NCBI GenBank assembly: GCA_000995415.1
Contig: LCEX01000013.1
Coordinates: 1-43,580 of the forward strand
Direction: 5' to 3'
Origin: Candidatus Gottesmanbacteria bacterium GW2011_GWC1_43_10
Lineage (GTDB): Bacteria; Patescibacteriota; Microgenomatia; UBA10105
DNA length: 43,580 nt
This document shows, one piece after another, positions 8,504 to 16,660 of this stretch (positions are counted from its first letter, which is position 1; each line of letters opens with the position of its first letter). Both the position numbers and the translations under genes were made by a program. The notes beneath the pieces were generated by a model. The model was not told where the DNA came from and ran no database searches. It saw nothing but the letters and a program-made list of their open reading frames with translations.

Positions 8504-8606
8504 TCTAATTGACCTAATGACTAATTGGTCTAATCAAATCCCAATTTTCAAATTTATTTAATTGGTACTTATTTAGATCAATTAGATTAATTAGAAATTA
8601 GGTCAA
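8504..8606. repeat. Dyad repeat with short-period arms (8-9 nt) in the dnaK-grpE spacer
   Basis: Left arm units: TCTAATTGA, CCTAATGA, CTAATTGG, TCTAATCAA (8504-8537). Right arm units: TTAGATCAA, TTAGATTAA, TTAGAAA, TTAGGTCAA (8573-8606). The arms are roughly inverse complements and can fold into a long imperfect hairpin. A 21-nt stretch of the right arm (8588-8608) recurs exactly at 38428-38448, so this is a dispersed element. Confidence 0.65.
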
Positions 8607-8610
8607 TTTT

Positions 8611-9108
8611 TTACTTTTTCTTGCTTACTTTCACCTGCGCCGGACGCAAAATTGCCCCGTGCATGGTGTATCCACTGCGCAACTCTTCCAAAACTTTTCC
8701 ATCATCTTTACCTTCTTCTGTAACCAGAGCCTCCATTGAATGGATATCATACTCCTTGCCGAGAGTATCAATCTTTTCCACCCCTTCCTGCTTGAGTAAT
8801 TCAAATAATTTCTTAAGTGCGAGCCCCAATCCCTGATCTTTGACATGCGCTTGGGCTTTTTCAAAATCATCAACGATTGCCAATAATCTAACTATAAAAT
8901 TTTTGGCCGCGTACCGCACGAAATCAATCCGTTCTTCTCCTACCCGTTTATCCAGATTTTGATAATCAGCTAGCGCCCGCTTCCACTGGTTGGTCCGTTC
9001 ATCAAGTTGTATTGTTAACGCTGCAACTTGTTTTTCCAGTTCGGCAATTTTGGGATCGGTCAATTTCTGTTCCTCTGTTTTGTTTTGCTTATCATCGGTC
9101 TGCTTCAT
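8611..9108 (-). CDS. grpE: GrpE, nucleotide exchange factor for DnaK
   Basis: Releases ADP from DnaK as a homodimer. The 165-aa product has a charged coiled-coil N-terminus (about 15-60, KIAELEKQVAALTIQLDERT) and the core LADYQNLDKRVGEERIDFVR. The family signature runs through LLAIVDDFEKAQ, GLALKKLFELLKQEGVEKID and GKEYDIHSMEAL. The C-terminal beta domain holds the GYTMHGAILRPAQVKVSKK end typical of GrpE. It lies between hrcA and dnaK in the CIRCE-controlled operon. Length is slightly below the usual 180-200 aa. Confidence 0.97.
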   Translation of the reverse strand: MKQTDDKQNKTEEQKLTDPKIAELEKQVAALTIQLDERTNQWKRALADYQNLDKRVGEERIDFVRYAAKNFIVRLLAIVDDFEKAQAHVKDQGLGLALKKLFELLKQEGVEKIDTLGKEYDIHSMEALVTEEGKDDGKVLEELRSGYTMHGAILRPAQVKVSKKK

Positions 9109-9115
9109 ATTTGAA

Positions 9116-9197
9116 AAGTATCACAAGTATCACGGGTAGCACAGGTATCAAACGAAAAACTCTTGATACTCGTGGTACTTTTGATACCCTTGATACT
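9116..9197. repeat. 9-nt tandem arrays arranged as a dyad in the hrcA-grpE spacer
   Basis: Left arm: AAGTATCAC, AAGTATCAC, GGGTAGCAC, AGGTATCAA (9116-9151). Right arm: CTTGATACT, CGTGGTACT, TTTGATACC, CTTGATACT (9162-9197). The right units are inverse complements of the left units, so the RNA can form a long imperfect hairpin within the operon mRNA. Confidence 0.7.
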
Positions 9198-9206
9198 TTA
9201 AAGTAC

Positions 9207-9935
9207 TTACCATTCTCCCGCGATATCCCCAATCAAATGCCCAAAATAGGAAACTATGGGAATCACATAGGGAAAATTGAGCCGGGCTGGTCCTACGATC
9301 CCAATCGCACACTCTATTTTGGGCGTATGCACATTGGCATAAACCATGCCACAATTGGCTAAGAATTGTTGTTTCAAATCATCGCCAAAAATGACATGGA
9401 ATGGGGCTTCGCCTACATCTTTGCCAAAGATACTCCACCAAAAATCAGATTCATCAAGTATTAAGAGTAAATTTTTGGTGGCGATCATGTCGTAAAACTC
9501 CAGCATATCCAAAAGATTTGCCATTCCGGCAAAGTAAACATCACCTGTATTGGTAGTTGAAATCGCCAAGGTATGCGTTTTATCAGCTAGAGCTTTGGTA
9601 GCCTCGCGCAGCAATTTATCTGTTTTTTGCCGATAATCCCAAATTTTTTGCTTGACCGAGACTTCATCCGTCACCGACATTTCTTTTTGCTGCATCAGAT
9701 TTTGGATGTAGAATTTCAAAGCCATGGGTGTGGGCACGCGCCCGGCAGAAGTATGTGGCTGTTTTAAGAATCCGTTCTTGGTCAGAGCCACCATTTCATT
9801 GCGGATCGTTGCCGGCGATACACCTAAATTGTATTTTTTGTCCAGGGTTTGCGACCCCACCGGCTCGGCCGTCTCAATATATTCTTCAATCACGGCTTTT
9901 AAGAGTTTTATTTGGCGATCAGTAAGTTCAACCAT
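9207..9935 (-). CDS. hrcA: Heat-inducible transcription repressor HrcA (short form)
   Basis: HrcA binds CIRCE operators and represses chaperone operons; GroEL-dependent folding tunes it in other bacteria. The winged-helix N-terminus is clear: LTDRQIKLLKAVIEEYIETA, EPVGSQTLDKKYNLGVSPAT, then IRNEMVALTKNGFLKQPHTS and AGRVPT. The middle is a GAF-like dimer region. At 242 aa it is about 100 aa shorter than typical HrcA; the ending (IPIVSYFGHLIGDIAGEW) still resembles the family's YFG-x-x-x-G-x-I-G terminus, so internal shortening rather than truncation is likely. First gene of the operon, with a near-perfect CIRCE site upstream, indicating autorepression. Confidence 0.95.
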   Translation of the reverse strand: MVELTDRQIKLLKAVIEEYIETAEPVGSQTLDKKYNLGVSPATIRNEMVALTKNGFLKQPHTSAGRVPTPMALKFYIQNLMQQKEMSVTDEVSVKQKIWDYRQKTDKLLREATKALADKTHTLAISTTNTGDVYFAGMANLLDMLEFYDMIATKNLLLILDESDFWWSIFGKDVGEAPFHVIFGDDLKQQFLANCGMVYANVHTPKIECAIGIVGPARLNFPYVIPIVSYFGHLIGDIAGEW

Positions 9936-9947
9936 AGGTAATAAATT

Positions 9948-10044
9948 AAGTAGAACAAGTAGTAAAAGTAAAGAAAGTAGACTGGGGAAAAATAAAAAAA
10001 CTCCCTCTTCTACTTAATCTACTAAACCTACTTATTCTACGTTT
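9948..10044. repeat. 9-nt tandem arrays arranged as a dyad in the hrcA 5' leader
   Basis: Left arm: AAGTAGAAC, AAGTAGTAA, AAGTAAAGA, AAGTAGACT (9948-9983). Right arm: TCTACTTAA, TCTACTAAA, CCTACTTAT, TCTACGTTT (10009-10044). Four units face four inverse units. This lies in the transcribed leader of the heat-shock operon, so a long temperature-labile hairpin is possible. Confidence 0.7.
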
Positions 10045-10050
10045 AACTAT

Positions 10051-10077
10051 TTAGCACTATTAAACCACGACTGCTAA
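10051..10077. promoter_or_regulatory. CIRCE operator (HrcA binding site)
   Basis: TTAGCACTA, 9-nt spacer, GACTGCTAA. Compared with the CIRCE consensus TTAGCACTC-N9-GAGTGCTAA, each half has 8 of 9 matches with exact spacing. It overlaps the hrcA promoter -10 box and spacer. Confidence 0.92.
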
Positions 10078-10087
10078 ATTTTGTCAA
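10059..10087 (-). promoter_or_regulatory. Promoter of the hrcA-grpE-dnaK-dnaJ operon
   Basis: Minus strand TTGACA (10087-10082), 17 nt, TTTAAT (10064-10059). The CIRCE site lies across the spacer and -10, consistent with steric repression. The predicted start near 10052 gives a leader of about 117 nt. Confidence 0.85.
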
Positions 10088-10100
10088 CTCCACTTCACCC

Positions 10101-10129
10101 TTGGCAAGCAAATTTGGTTTAGTTATGAT
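10101..10129 (+). promoter_or_regulatory. Promoter for the GH39-like gene, divergent from hrcA
   Basis: TTGGCA (10101-10106), 17 nt, TATGAT (10124-10129). The start near 10136 gives a very short leader before the ATG at 10144. Confidence 0.6.
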
Positions 10130-10143
10130 GGGAATGAGGAGTT

Positions 10144-11589
10144 ATGAAAAGACGTATGCGCAAACGCCAAAAATTATGGCCTATCGCTATAAAAGTTCTC
10201 TTGTTGTTTCTACTTCTACCTCTTTTACTTATCGCTAGCCAAAATGTGGCTCGATTTTTGATTCGCGCTGGCGGAATCAAGGCCAATATCGTAGTCAACT
10301 TTAATTTGACGCTTGAACCAATCAAACCCGTCTGGAATTCTTTTAGCCAGGGCGGTGAGTCAGAACAAAATATGCTGGCTCCAGTAGCAAATCAAATAAA
10401 AGCCTTGTCACCAAATTATATCCGCATCGACCATATCTTTGATCATTACCAACTAGTATCGCGCACTGCTCAGGGTCAATTGGTATTTGATTTTTCCCAA
10501 CTTGATGCGACGGTCAATAGTATCCTCCAAAGTGGCGCGCTGCCGTTTTTTTCTTTATCCTATATGCCACAGGTAATTGCAGAAAATGGCGATGTGACTG
10601 GTAAACCCCAAGATTGGAACGAGTGGGCCTTAGTCGTCCAAAAAACCATCGAACACTATAGCGGAAAGGCTCATTTCAATTTAACAAATATCTACTACGA
10701 AGTTTGGAACGAACCGGATTTCTTTGGTGGTTGGGAACTGTCTGGCCCCAAAAATTACACCACCCTATATGCTTATGCCGTCAGCGGTGCCAATTCAGCC
10801 CAAAATGTCAATTCATTTAAAATTGGCGGTCCAGCCACTACCAACCTTTATAAAAAGTGGATCACGAGCTTAGCTGATTTTGTCATCACCAACCATCTGC
10901 GTCTCGATTTTTGGTCCTGGCACCGCTACACTACCGACCCTACCCAATATGCCAAAGACCCCGAGCGGATCACCGATTGGCTTTTACCTTATCCGGACTT
11001 GATTATCCAACCGCGCTTGATCACAGAATGGGGTTTTGATTCCGAAATCAATCCTGGCTATGACGGTGACTTGGCTGCCGCCCATGCCGTAGCCTCGGTC
11101 CGTCAGGCGCTTTACGGATACGAAGGTTTATTTGCTTTTGAATTGGTAGATGGCCTTGATCCACAAGGACAGACTTTTTGGGGCAGATGGGGTTTACTTA
11201 CTCATCCTAGTACTGGCAATCAGGCTAAACCCCGATACGCAGCATTTAAGTTGCTCAACCAAATCGACGGCACCCGGTTGGTCACTACCGGCGAAGGCAC
11301 TTGGGTCACCGGTTTTGCTACATCAAACGATGCGACTATCCAACTCATTTTGGTCAACTATGATAAATTTGCCCAACACAGTGAACAAGTTCCGGTACAG
11401 TTTATAAACTTAGCCAATGGTGATTATTTATACCAACTCGTTCGTTTGGGGCAAGGAGGAAATCCGACAAAAAAGATTTCTGTGACGCAAAATAGTTTTG
11501 CGACAGAAGTCATCATGCCACAAAATAGTGTGGTGCTTTTGGAATTGACTCCTACTGCCTCCGCATCAGCCACCCCATCCGCCACTTAG
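10144..11589 (+). CDS. Membrane-anchored GH39-like glycoside hydrolase
   Basis: The 481-aa product has a basic N-terminus and signal anchor (about 12-32, LWPIAIKVLLLFLLLPLLLI), then a (beta/alpha)8 barrel typical of clan GH-A. The acid/base is probably E190 in YYEVWNEPDFFGGW and the nucleophile E295 in RLITEWGFDSE, matching beta-xylosidase-like GH39 spacing. A C-terminal beta domain (about 385-465) and a short Thr/Ala/Ser/Pro tail follow. Substrate is unknown: a wall or capsular polysaccharide, or host glycan, is plausible. The stop codon uses TA from the MITE target-site copy plus G from the MITE end; the pre-insertion site would also have read TAG, so the protein end is unchanged. Confidence 0.8.
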   Translation: MKRRMRKRQKLWPIAIKVLLLFLLLPLLLIASQNVARFLIRAGGIKANIVVNFNLTLEPIKPVWNSFSQGGESEQNMLAPVANQIKALSPNYIRIDHIFDHYQLVSRTAQGQLVFDFSQLDATVNSILQSGALPFFSLSYMPQVIAENGDVTGKPQDWNEWALVVQKTIEHYSGKAHFNLTNIYYEVWNEPDFFGGWELSGPKNYTTLYAYAVSGANSAQNVNSFKIGGPATTNLYKKWITSLADFVITNHLRLDFWSWHRYTTDPTQYAKDPERITDWLLPYPDLIIQPRLITEWGFDSEINPGYDGDLAAAHAVASVRQALYGYEGLFAFELVDGLDPQGQTFWGRWGLLTHPSTGNQAKPRYAAFKLLNQIDGTRLVTTGEGTWVTGFATSNDATIQLILVNYDKFAQHSEQVPVQFINLANGDYLYQLVRLGQGGNPTKKISVTQNSFATEVIMPQNSVVLLELTPTASASATPSAT

Positions 11590-11752
11590 AGCCTGTTTGG
11601 AAAGTCTCTTTTGAGATAGAATTGTCCAAGTTCGAGGTAAAAACCATGAAGCGTGAGGAGCTGTATCGAGACTAGATACAGTGACGAACGATGAATGGTT
11701 TTTAGCCAAATGTGGGCAATTATAGCCAAATACGGACTTTCCAAACAGGCTC
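11589..11752. mobile_element. 164-bp foldback MITE with 18-bp terminal inverted repeats and TTA target duplication
   Basis: Ends GAGCCTGTTTGGAAAGTC (11589-11606) and its exact inverse complement (11735-11752). Flanking TTA copies lie at 11586-11588 and 11753-11755. Internal inverse segments (AAAAACCAT/ATGGTTTTT, GTATC/GATAC) make it a foldback. No ORF is present. The 3-bp TNA duplication fits the IS1031 group of the IS5 family. It sits in the overlapping stop codons of the convergent GH39-like and murJ genes and preserves both. Confidence 0.88.
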
Positions 11753-13417
11753 TTAGGGAATCTGCGAATGTTCATCATTCACCAACGTCTCCGGTTCGGC
11801 AAATATCATCCGCGGCGCGCGTTTGAATTTTTGCATGAGTTTAAAGAAAGTTGCCACTTCTTCAATATCCAAAAACCAGGCTAAGAAGATATAGACAGAC
11901 AACCCCGAAATTGCCGCCACAGTAGTCAGTAAAATCAAATCCAATACCCGAGTCGTGTCAAAAATGAGTTGGTCAAACAGTTTCATCGGCACATAAAGAA
12001 ATACCGCCGTAGTACAAGCAGCGATCAACATTTTAAATGGCGGAATAATTAAAGCTTTGAGATCAAAACCGGAAATTTTCCGGTAGAGAAAAACCAGCAA
12101 TAATAGAGCGTTCAAAATGCTTGCAACTGAAGTAGAAACTGCCAACGACCATACCGGCCAATTAAGAATTGACACTAACACGATGCTTAAAACCGTATTC
12201 ACGACTACGGAAAAAATTCCGATGATCACTGGAGTTTTGGTATCGAGTAGTGCATAAAACCCCCGCGCATAAAGTTGCACCAGACTCTGGGCAAAGATAG
12301 AAACAGCAAAAAATGACAGTGTCTGCCCGGTGGTGACGGTGGCATCCCAGTCAAATCTGGCAGCTCCAAAAACCAAACGGACTATCGGCGTTCGCAGAAC
12401 TATCAACATCGCCGAGGCCGGCAGCACAAAAAACAATATCTGGTGCATCGAAGCCAAAAACAGTTTTTTAAATTCAACTAGATCAGTTTTGGCTCCCGTG
12501 ATAGACAAAGTCGGCAAAGCCGCTTGCGCAAAAGTGGCTCCAAACAAACCGATGGGCAACTGTTGCAGATGCTGCGCGAAGTTAAAGATGGTGATACTCC
12601 GGGCACCCAAATACGAAGCCAGCATCAAATCTACAGTGGTATCGATTTGGGAAACGGCTAGACCAAAGGTCCGCGGCAACATCAGTTTGACCACTTGACG
12701 CACTCCCGGTTCGTGAAGTTTGAGTTGCCAGTTGTGCCGGTAACCCAGTTTAAACAGTAGTGGCAGTTGAATGACTAGATAAAACACTGCCCCCAGAGCT
12801 ACTCCCCAAACCGCACTATAAAGTCCGAGAGAACTTCTAAAGAGTAAAATACCTAAGATAATCCCGATGTTATAAACTACCGGCGCTAATGCCGGTAGTA
12901 AAAAACGTTGAAATGATTGCAAAATCCCAGTCACAAAATTTCCAATCACCATGGGCAAGAGTTGTCCCACCAACATAATCCGCGTGAAGGAAACCATGAG
13001 TTCGCGTTGGCTTTCGGAAAATCCGGGGACCAGTAAGTAGGAAATTGGCCGGGTAAAAATAAGCAGCGGCAACATCAACACTATCACAGTCAAAAACCCT
13101 AAATTGATGATTTGAGCAGCTATTGCAAACGCCCGTGTTTCTCCCTCTTGGGACAGGTGTTTGGTAAAAACCGGGATGAAAGCCGTCGCTAGAGCTCCCA
13201 TCACCAGAAGTTCAAACAGTAAATTTGGCAATCTAAATGCGGCAAAATAAATTCCCAATTCGTCAACACTAAAAAATCCGGCCAAAAGCCGGTCACGCAT
13301 TAAACCTAAAACGCGTGAAATTAAAACTGTGAACATGATGACCGTGGCTGCAGACAATAAAGTGCTTTGTTTTTTGAGTAAAATCGCGCTGCTGTTGGCT
13401 AGAAAATTTCTAAACAC
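11753..13417 (-). CDS. murJ: MurJ/MviN lipid II flippase
   Basis: Flips lipid-linked peptidoglycan precursor across the membrane (MOP superfamily). The 554-aa product is hydrophobic throughout with about 14 TM helices. Family features include SRVLGLMRDRLLAGFF near the N-terminus, then AFRLPNLLFELLVMGALATA, FIPVF, and PLFKLG-x-R. The start is a GTG at 13417 with a TATAAT at 13432-13427 only 9 nt upstream. Its TAA stop is one copy of the MITE target duplication. With LCP, FemAB and WecA/TagO-like genes elsewhere in the window it supports a real peptidoglycan wall. Confidence 0.93.
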   Translation of the reverse strand: MFRNFLANSSAILLKKQSTLLSAATVIMFTVLISRVLGLMRDRLLAGFFSVDELGIYFAAFRLPNLLFELLVMGALATAFIPVFTKHLSQEGETRAFAIAAQIINLGFLTVIVLMLPLLIFTRPISYLLVPGFSESQRELMVSFTRIMLVGQLLPMVIGNFVTGILQSFQRFLLPALAPVVYNIGIILGILLFRSSLGLYSAVWGVALGAVFYLVIQLPLLFKLGYRHNWQLKLHEPGVRQVVKLMLPRTFGLAVSQIDTTVDLMLASYLGARSITIFNFAQHLQQLPIGLFGATFAQAALPTLSITGAKTDLVEFKKLFLASMHQILFFVLPASAMLIVLRTPIVRLVFGAARFDWDATVTTGQTLSFFAVSIFAQSLVQLYARGFYALLDTKTPVIIGIFSVVVNTVLSIVLVSILNWPVWSLAVSTSVASILNALLLLVFLYRKISGFDLKALIIPPFKMLIAACTTAVFLYVPMKLFDQLIFDTTRVLDLILLTTVAAISGLSVYIFLAWFLDIEEVATFFKLMQKFKRAPRMIFAEPETLVNDEHSQIP

Positions 13418-13495
13418 GGTACCATAATTATACTGGGTAACTGGTTTTGGCGGTAGAGAGGAAAAGTGAGCATTAACAAAATAGGGCTTGCTCTA

Positions 13496-13524
13496 TTGCG
13501 AAAAAAGCTAGCTTGATTTATACT
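13496..13524 (+). promoter_or_regulatory. Promoter for rpsT
   Basis: TTGCGA (13496-13501), 17 nt, TATACT (13519-13524). A dyad AATAGGGC-tt-GCTCTATT (13480-13497) abuts the -35 and could be an operator. Confidence 0.65.
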
Positions 13525-13560
13525 TCAATTACCTGCTCCAAAGATTTGGAGGATTTATTT

Positions 13561-13809
13561 ATGCCAATCACCCATTCGGCCAGCAAAAAACTCAAACAGG
13601 ATAAAAAACGCCGCGCGCAAAATCTAAAAGGACTCGCGAGTTTCAAAGCTGCTCTAAGAACTGCGCGACTTACTCCCACGCCCAAAAATTTGAGCCAGGC
13701 ATTTTCCCAACTTGATCAAGCTGCCAAAAAACATCTGATCCACAAAAATAAAGCTGCCCGTCTCAAATCGAAATTAAGTTCAAAATTAAAAGATCAAAAA
13801 TCAAAATGA
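13561..13809 (+). CDS. rpsT: 30S ribosomal protein S20
   Basis: Primary 16S rRNA-binding protein of the small subunit. The 82-aa, highly basic product is helical, with MPITHSASKKLKQDKKRRAQ at the start and the family ending around IHKNKAARLKSKL. The start at 13561 is chosen over the longer frame because GGAGG (13548-13552) is exactly 8 nt upstream and the sequence then begins as S20 does. It follows a clear promoter. A 7-nt repeat array separates it from the pilus genes. Confidence 0.93.
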   Translation: MPITHSASKKLKQDKKRRAQNLKGLASFKAALRTARLTPTPKNLSQAFSQLDQAAKKHLIHKNKAARLKSKLSSKLKDQKSK

Positions 13810-13830
13810 CAATATAAAATTTGTAAAATT

Positions 13831-13872
13831 TGATCTTTAATTTTACATTTTGATCTTTACATTTTGCATTTT
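13831..13872. repeat. A/T-rich 7-nt tandem array after rpsT
   Basis: Heptads TGATCTT, TAATTTT, ACATTTT, GATCTTT, ACATTTT, GCATTTT fill the rpsT-pilN spacer. Period matches the other heptad arrays; composition differs. Confidence 0.5.
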
Positions 13873-13877
13873 TTACC

Positions 13878-14441
13878 ATGCCTGCCATCAATATCAATCT
13901 ACTGCCACAGAAAGATTTTGAAAAAACCCCACTGGGTAAACTTTTAAGTTGGTCTCTTTCTTACGGCCGCTACATCATCATCTGTACTGAAATCATTGTC
14001 CTTTTGGCTTTTATTTATCGGTTTTCACTTGACCGCAAAATCACCGACTTCAACGACGAGATTGACCAAAAATCAGCTATCATCCAAGCCAACCAGGAAT
14101 TTGAGGGAAAATTTAGGAATTTACAGGGTCGGGTCGGACAAATCGGAGGCCTAATTACCGACCAAAATCTAATGGTGCAAGTCATTCATCATTTGGAACA
14201 AATCACACCTGAAGGCATAAAACTGACTACCTTAAACATTTCCAACACTTCAGTAAGCTTGTCTGCTTCTGCCAACTCTAATCAAGACTTAGCTCTTTTC
14301 ATCTATCAACTTAAGACTTCCAATTTGCTCGCGCAAATCAATCTGACTAGTCTGAGTAAAAACGCAGGTGGTCAAGCCTTATTTACGATTGATGCGGCGG
14401 TTAGGCCCCGGCCGGGGGCTTTGGCAGGAGGCACACCATGA
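13878..14441 (+). CDS. pilN: PilN-like type IV pilus assembly protein
   Basis: The 187-aa product starts MPAININLLPQKD, matching the conserved N-terminal INLLP motif by which PilN binds cytoplasmic PilM. A TM helix follows (YIIICTEIIVLLAFIYRFS, about 32-50), then a periplasmic-type coiled coil and a ferredoxin-like domain (HHLEQITPEGIKLTTL). It overlaps pilO by 4 nt (ATGA), showing translational coupling. The inner-membrane alignment complex PilMNO links the pilus motor to the wall; pilM and the ATPases are not in this window. Confidence 0.78.
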   Translation: MPAININLLPQKDFEKTPLGKLLSWSLSYGRYIIICTEIIVLLAFIYRFSLDRKITDFNDEIDQKSAIIQANQEFEGKFRNLQGRVGQIGGLITDQNLMVQVIHHLEQITPEGIKLTTLNISNTSVSLSASANSNQDLALFIYQLKTSNLLAQINLTSLSKNAGGQALFTIDAAVRPRPGALAGGTP

Positions 14442-15100
14442 GTGAATCCTTATTTCAACTTAACCGTTACCGCAATTACTACCGCCGGCTTAAACCTATT
14501 TTCTCTGCTCCTGAAGTCCAAGCTTACACCATGGTGACATTGTCTTTGTTTGCCATCACCTTTTTTGGTTTTTTTGCCATCCGTCCGACTCTCAAAACTA
14601 TTGCTACTTTGCAGCGGCAAATTTCTGACAAAGCCCAGGTCGACCAAAAACTGGAAGCCAAGATCAACAGCCTGATTCAGGCACAAGCCGAATACGAAAA
14701 AATTGAGGTCGATTTAGCTACAATATATAACTTTATGCCTGAAAAACCGGAATTTCCTTCATTAGTCAGAAAACTGCAAAGTTTGGCTATCGACAATAGT
14801 GCTACTATCTCAAGTATCCAATTCAGTCCAATAGTTTTGTATAACGATATCATAACTCCCACGGGCACATCGGCAGCCGACCCGGTTCCGGTGGCAATTG
14901 CACAATCTGCTATCCTTTTAAATTTTAATTTGTCATTTCAAAGCGACTATGCACATCTGGTGACTTTACTTGACCAGTTGACCAAACTCGAGCGCTTAGT
15001 TACTATAAGTTCAGCTGGGTTTTCTGGCATAAGTAGTGAAGTGACTACTTTAACTATCAGTGTCCAGTCACAAGCTTATTATTACCCTTTAAATTTCTGA
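14438..15100 (+). CDS. pilO: PilO-like type IV pilus assembly protein
   Basis: The 220-aa product has a TM helix (about 31-50, YTMVTLSLFAITFFGFFAIR), a coiled coil (TLQRQISDKAQVDQKLEAKI), and a PilO-like domain (NFMPEKPEFPSLVRKLQSLA; YAHLVTLLDQLTKLERLVTI). PilO heterodimerises with PilN. The stop TGA shares its A with the ATG of the next ORF. Family call rests on architecture and position, so it is less certain than for rpsT or dnaK. Confidence 0.75.
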   Translation: MSESLFQLNRYRNYYRRLKPIFSAPEVQAYTMVTLSLFAITFFGFFAIRPTLKTIATLQRQISDKAQVDQKLEAKINSLIQAQAEYEKIEVDLATIYNFMPEKPEFPSLVRKLQSLAIDNSATISSIQFSPIVLYNDIITPTGTSAADPVPVAIAQSAILLNFNLSFQSDYAHLVTLLDQLTKLERLVTISSAGFSGISSEVTTLTISVQSQAYYYPLNF

Positions 15101-15288
15101 TGCAAAGTAAAGATTTGCTGATCATTTCGATCGTGACCCTGATCACCGTATTTGCGTGGATCGCTTTTGATGTCTATCATGCGGCGAGTTCTTCCAGTGT
15201 TTCGCCAACCCAGGAACTACTAATGACCGAACTCAACCCTAAATTTGATATCAATACTATAAATAGTATTAGACAATTAAAAAAATGA
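15100..15288 (+). CDS. Small single-TM protein in the pilus operon
   Basis: The 62-aa product has one TM helix (LLIISIVTLITVFAWIAFDVY) and a short extracytoplasmic tail (SPTQELLMTELNPKFDINTI). Its start overlaps the pilO stop by 1 nt and the next gene starts 1 nt after its stop, so it is translationally coupled. Probably an accessory pilus-assembly subunit; no family is recognised. Confidence 0.7.
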   Translation: MQSKDLLIISIVTLITVFAWIAFDVYHAASSSSVSPTQELLMTELNPKFDINTINSIRQLKK

Positions 15289-15289
15289 T

Positions 15290-16594
15290 ATGAAACCTCA
15301 ACCACAGATTCCTACACTAGTGGGAATATTGATTTTACTTATTGGTTTGGGCGGAGCGATTTATTTAATCGAATCAGGGCTCAGGTTATCATCCCGAGCC
15401 CAAACATCTTCCGAGCCTCGGGAAGTAACTCTCGCCAATGTGACCGATTCCTCATTTACTGTTTCCTGGTTGACATTGGAACCAGTCAGCGGCAGTATTC
15501 AATATAAAGAGACGGGATTACTCGGCATCAGTCAAACAGCCTTGGATATCAGAGATCAAAATCAAACAACTCAAAGATATACACACTTCGTTCAGGTGGC
15601 CGGCCTCAAACCACAGACACGTTATGAAATCACTCTTGTAAGCGGAAAACAAGCCTACCGTAATTCCGGTTATCAACTGGTCACCGGCATGATTTTACCC
15701 GCACCCACCAATCCGTTGCCACCGGCATTTGGCACACTTTTGGATAAACAGAATCATCCGATCGCTGAAGCTCTGACCTCCATTTCATTCACCGGCAGTC
15801 AAACCCTTACCGGTTTGGTGAAAGATAATGGTAGTTGGGTATTACCTTTAGGCAATTTACGAAGCAATGATGGTAATCGCTATTTTTTACCTGCTAAGTC
15901 TGATCTAGCCCAGTTGTTTTTTGTCGGAAAAGAGGGCGTGTCTTCAATCACATCAACCATTGCCAAGACCTCACCCCTACCGCCAGTCCGCCTGGGAGAA
16001 AACTACAATTTTGCTCGTCTAAATCAGAGTAGAGGCGTGATTTTAGCCCAAGCCCAATCCTTTGGCAATTTATCCGCATCTGTAAATGATGATTTTACCC
16101 TTATCTTACCGCAAAACAATTCGGCTATTCCGTCAAGTTACCCACAGTTTAAAGGAACAGGTATTCCGGGCAAACAAGTAATTATCACTTTTACTAACAC
16201 TTCGACCAATTCTCCTTATTCGACCCAAACTGTCATCCCTGAAAACGGCAACTGGAGCTGGACACCAAATACGAGTCTTGCCCCTGGTACATACAGTGCA
16301 TCAGCTGTTTCATTTAATTCCAAAAATGAACCCCAGACCAAAGGCGTGTCCTTCATTGTTTTAAAAAGCGGCACCCAGGTTTTGGGAGATGCCACTCCGG
16401 CAGCATCTTTAGTACCTTCACCCTCACCCGTATTTAATCCCAGTCCGAGCCCGTCCCTGACTCCGTCTCCGTCGGCGACTACTTCTGCTAGTCTACCTGT
16501 ACCGGGAAATTGGGAACCAACTATCGGTATTTTGCTTATGGGTTTGGGACTGTTAGCTATTGGTATAGTAGTACAGCGTAAAAGTTTTCCTTGA
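15290..16594 (+). CDS. Surface protein with fibronectin III-like and Ig-like domains, anchored at both ends
   Basis: The 434-aa product has an N-terminal signal anchor (about 8-28). An Fn3-like/purple acid phosphatase N-terminal-like module follows (EVTLANVTDSSFTVSWLT through TRYEITLVSG), then a beta-rich region. A bacterial Ig-like domain (about 265-355, PGKQVIITFTNTS ... NGNWSWTPNTSLAPGTYS) is next. A Pro/Ser linker (about 373-400) and a C-terminal TM helix (IGILLMGLGLLAIGIVV) with a short basic tail complete it. The layout suits a surface or pilus-associated structural protein. Coupled to the pilN/pilO genes. Confidence 0.72.
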   Translation: MKPQPQIPTLVGILILLIGLGGAIYLIESGLRLSSRAQTSSEPREVTLANVTDSSFTVSWLTLEPVSGSIQYKETGLLGISQTALDIRDQNQTTQRYTHFVQVAGLKPQTRYEITLVSGKQAYRNSGYQLVTGMILPAPTNPLPPAFGTLLDKQNHPIAEALTSISFTGSQTLTGLVKDNGSWVLPLGNLRSNDGNRYFLPAKSDLAQLFFVGKEGVSSITSTIAKTSPLPPVRLGENYNFARLNQSRGVILAQAQSFGNLSASVNDDFTLILPQNNSAIPSSYPQFKGTGIPGKQVIITFTNTSTNSPYSTQTVIPENGNWSWTPNTSLAPGTYSASAVSFNSKNEPQTKGVSFIVLKSGTQVLGDATPAASLVPSPSPVFNPSPSPSLTPSPSATTSASLPVPGNWEPTIGILLMGLGLLAIGIVVQRKSFP

Positions 16595-16660
16595 CACTGA
16601 TTTGCGGATTCTTTAGGATGAAGTTAACTCCAAAAATTTGGGGTACTTATTTTATAGAAA

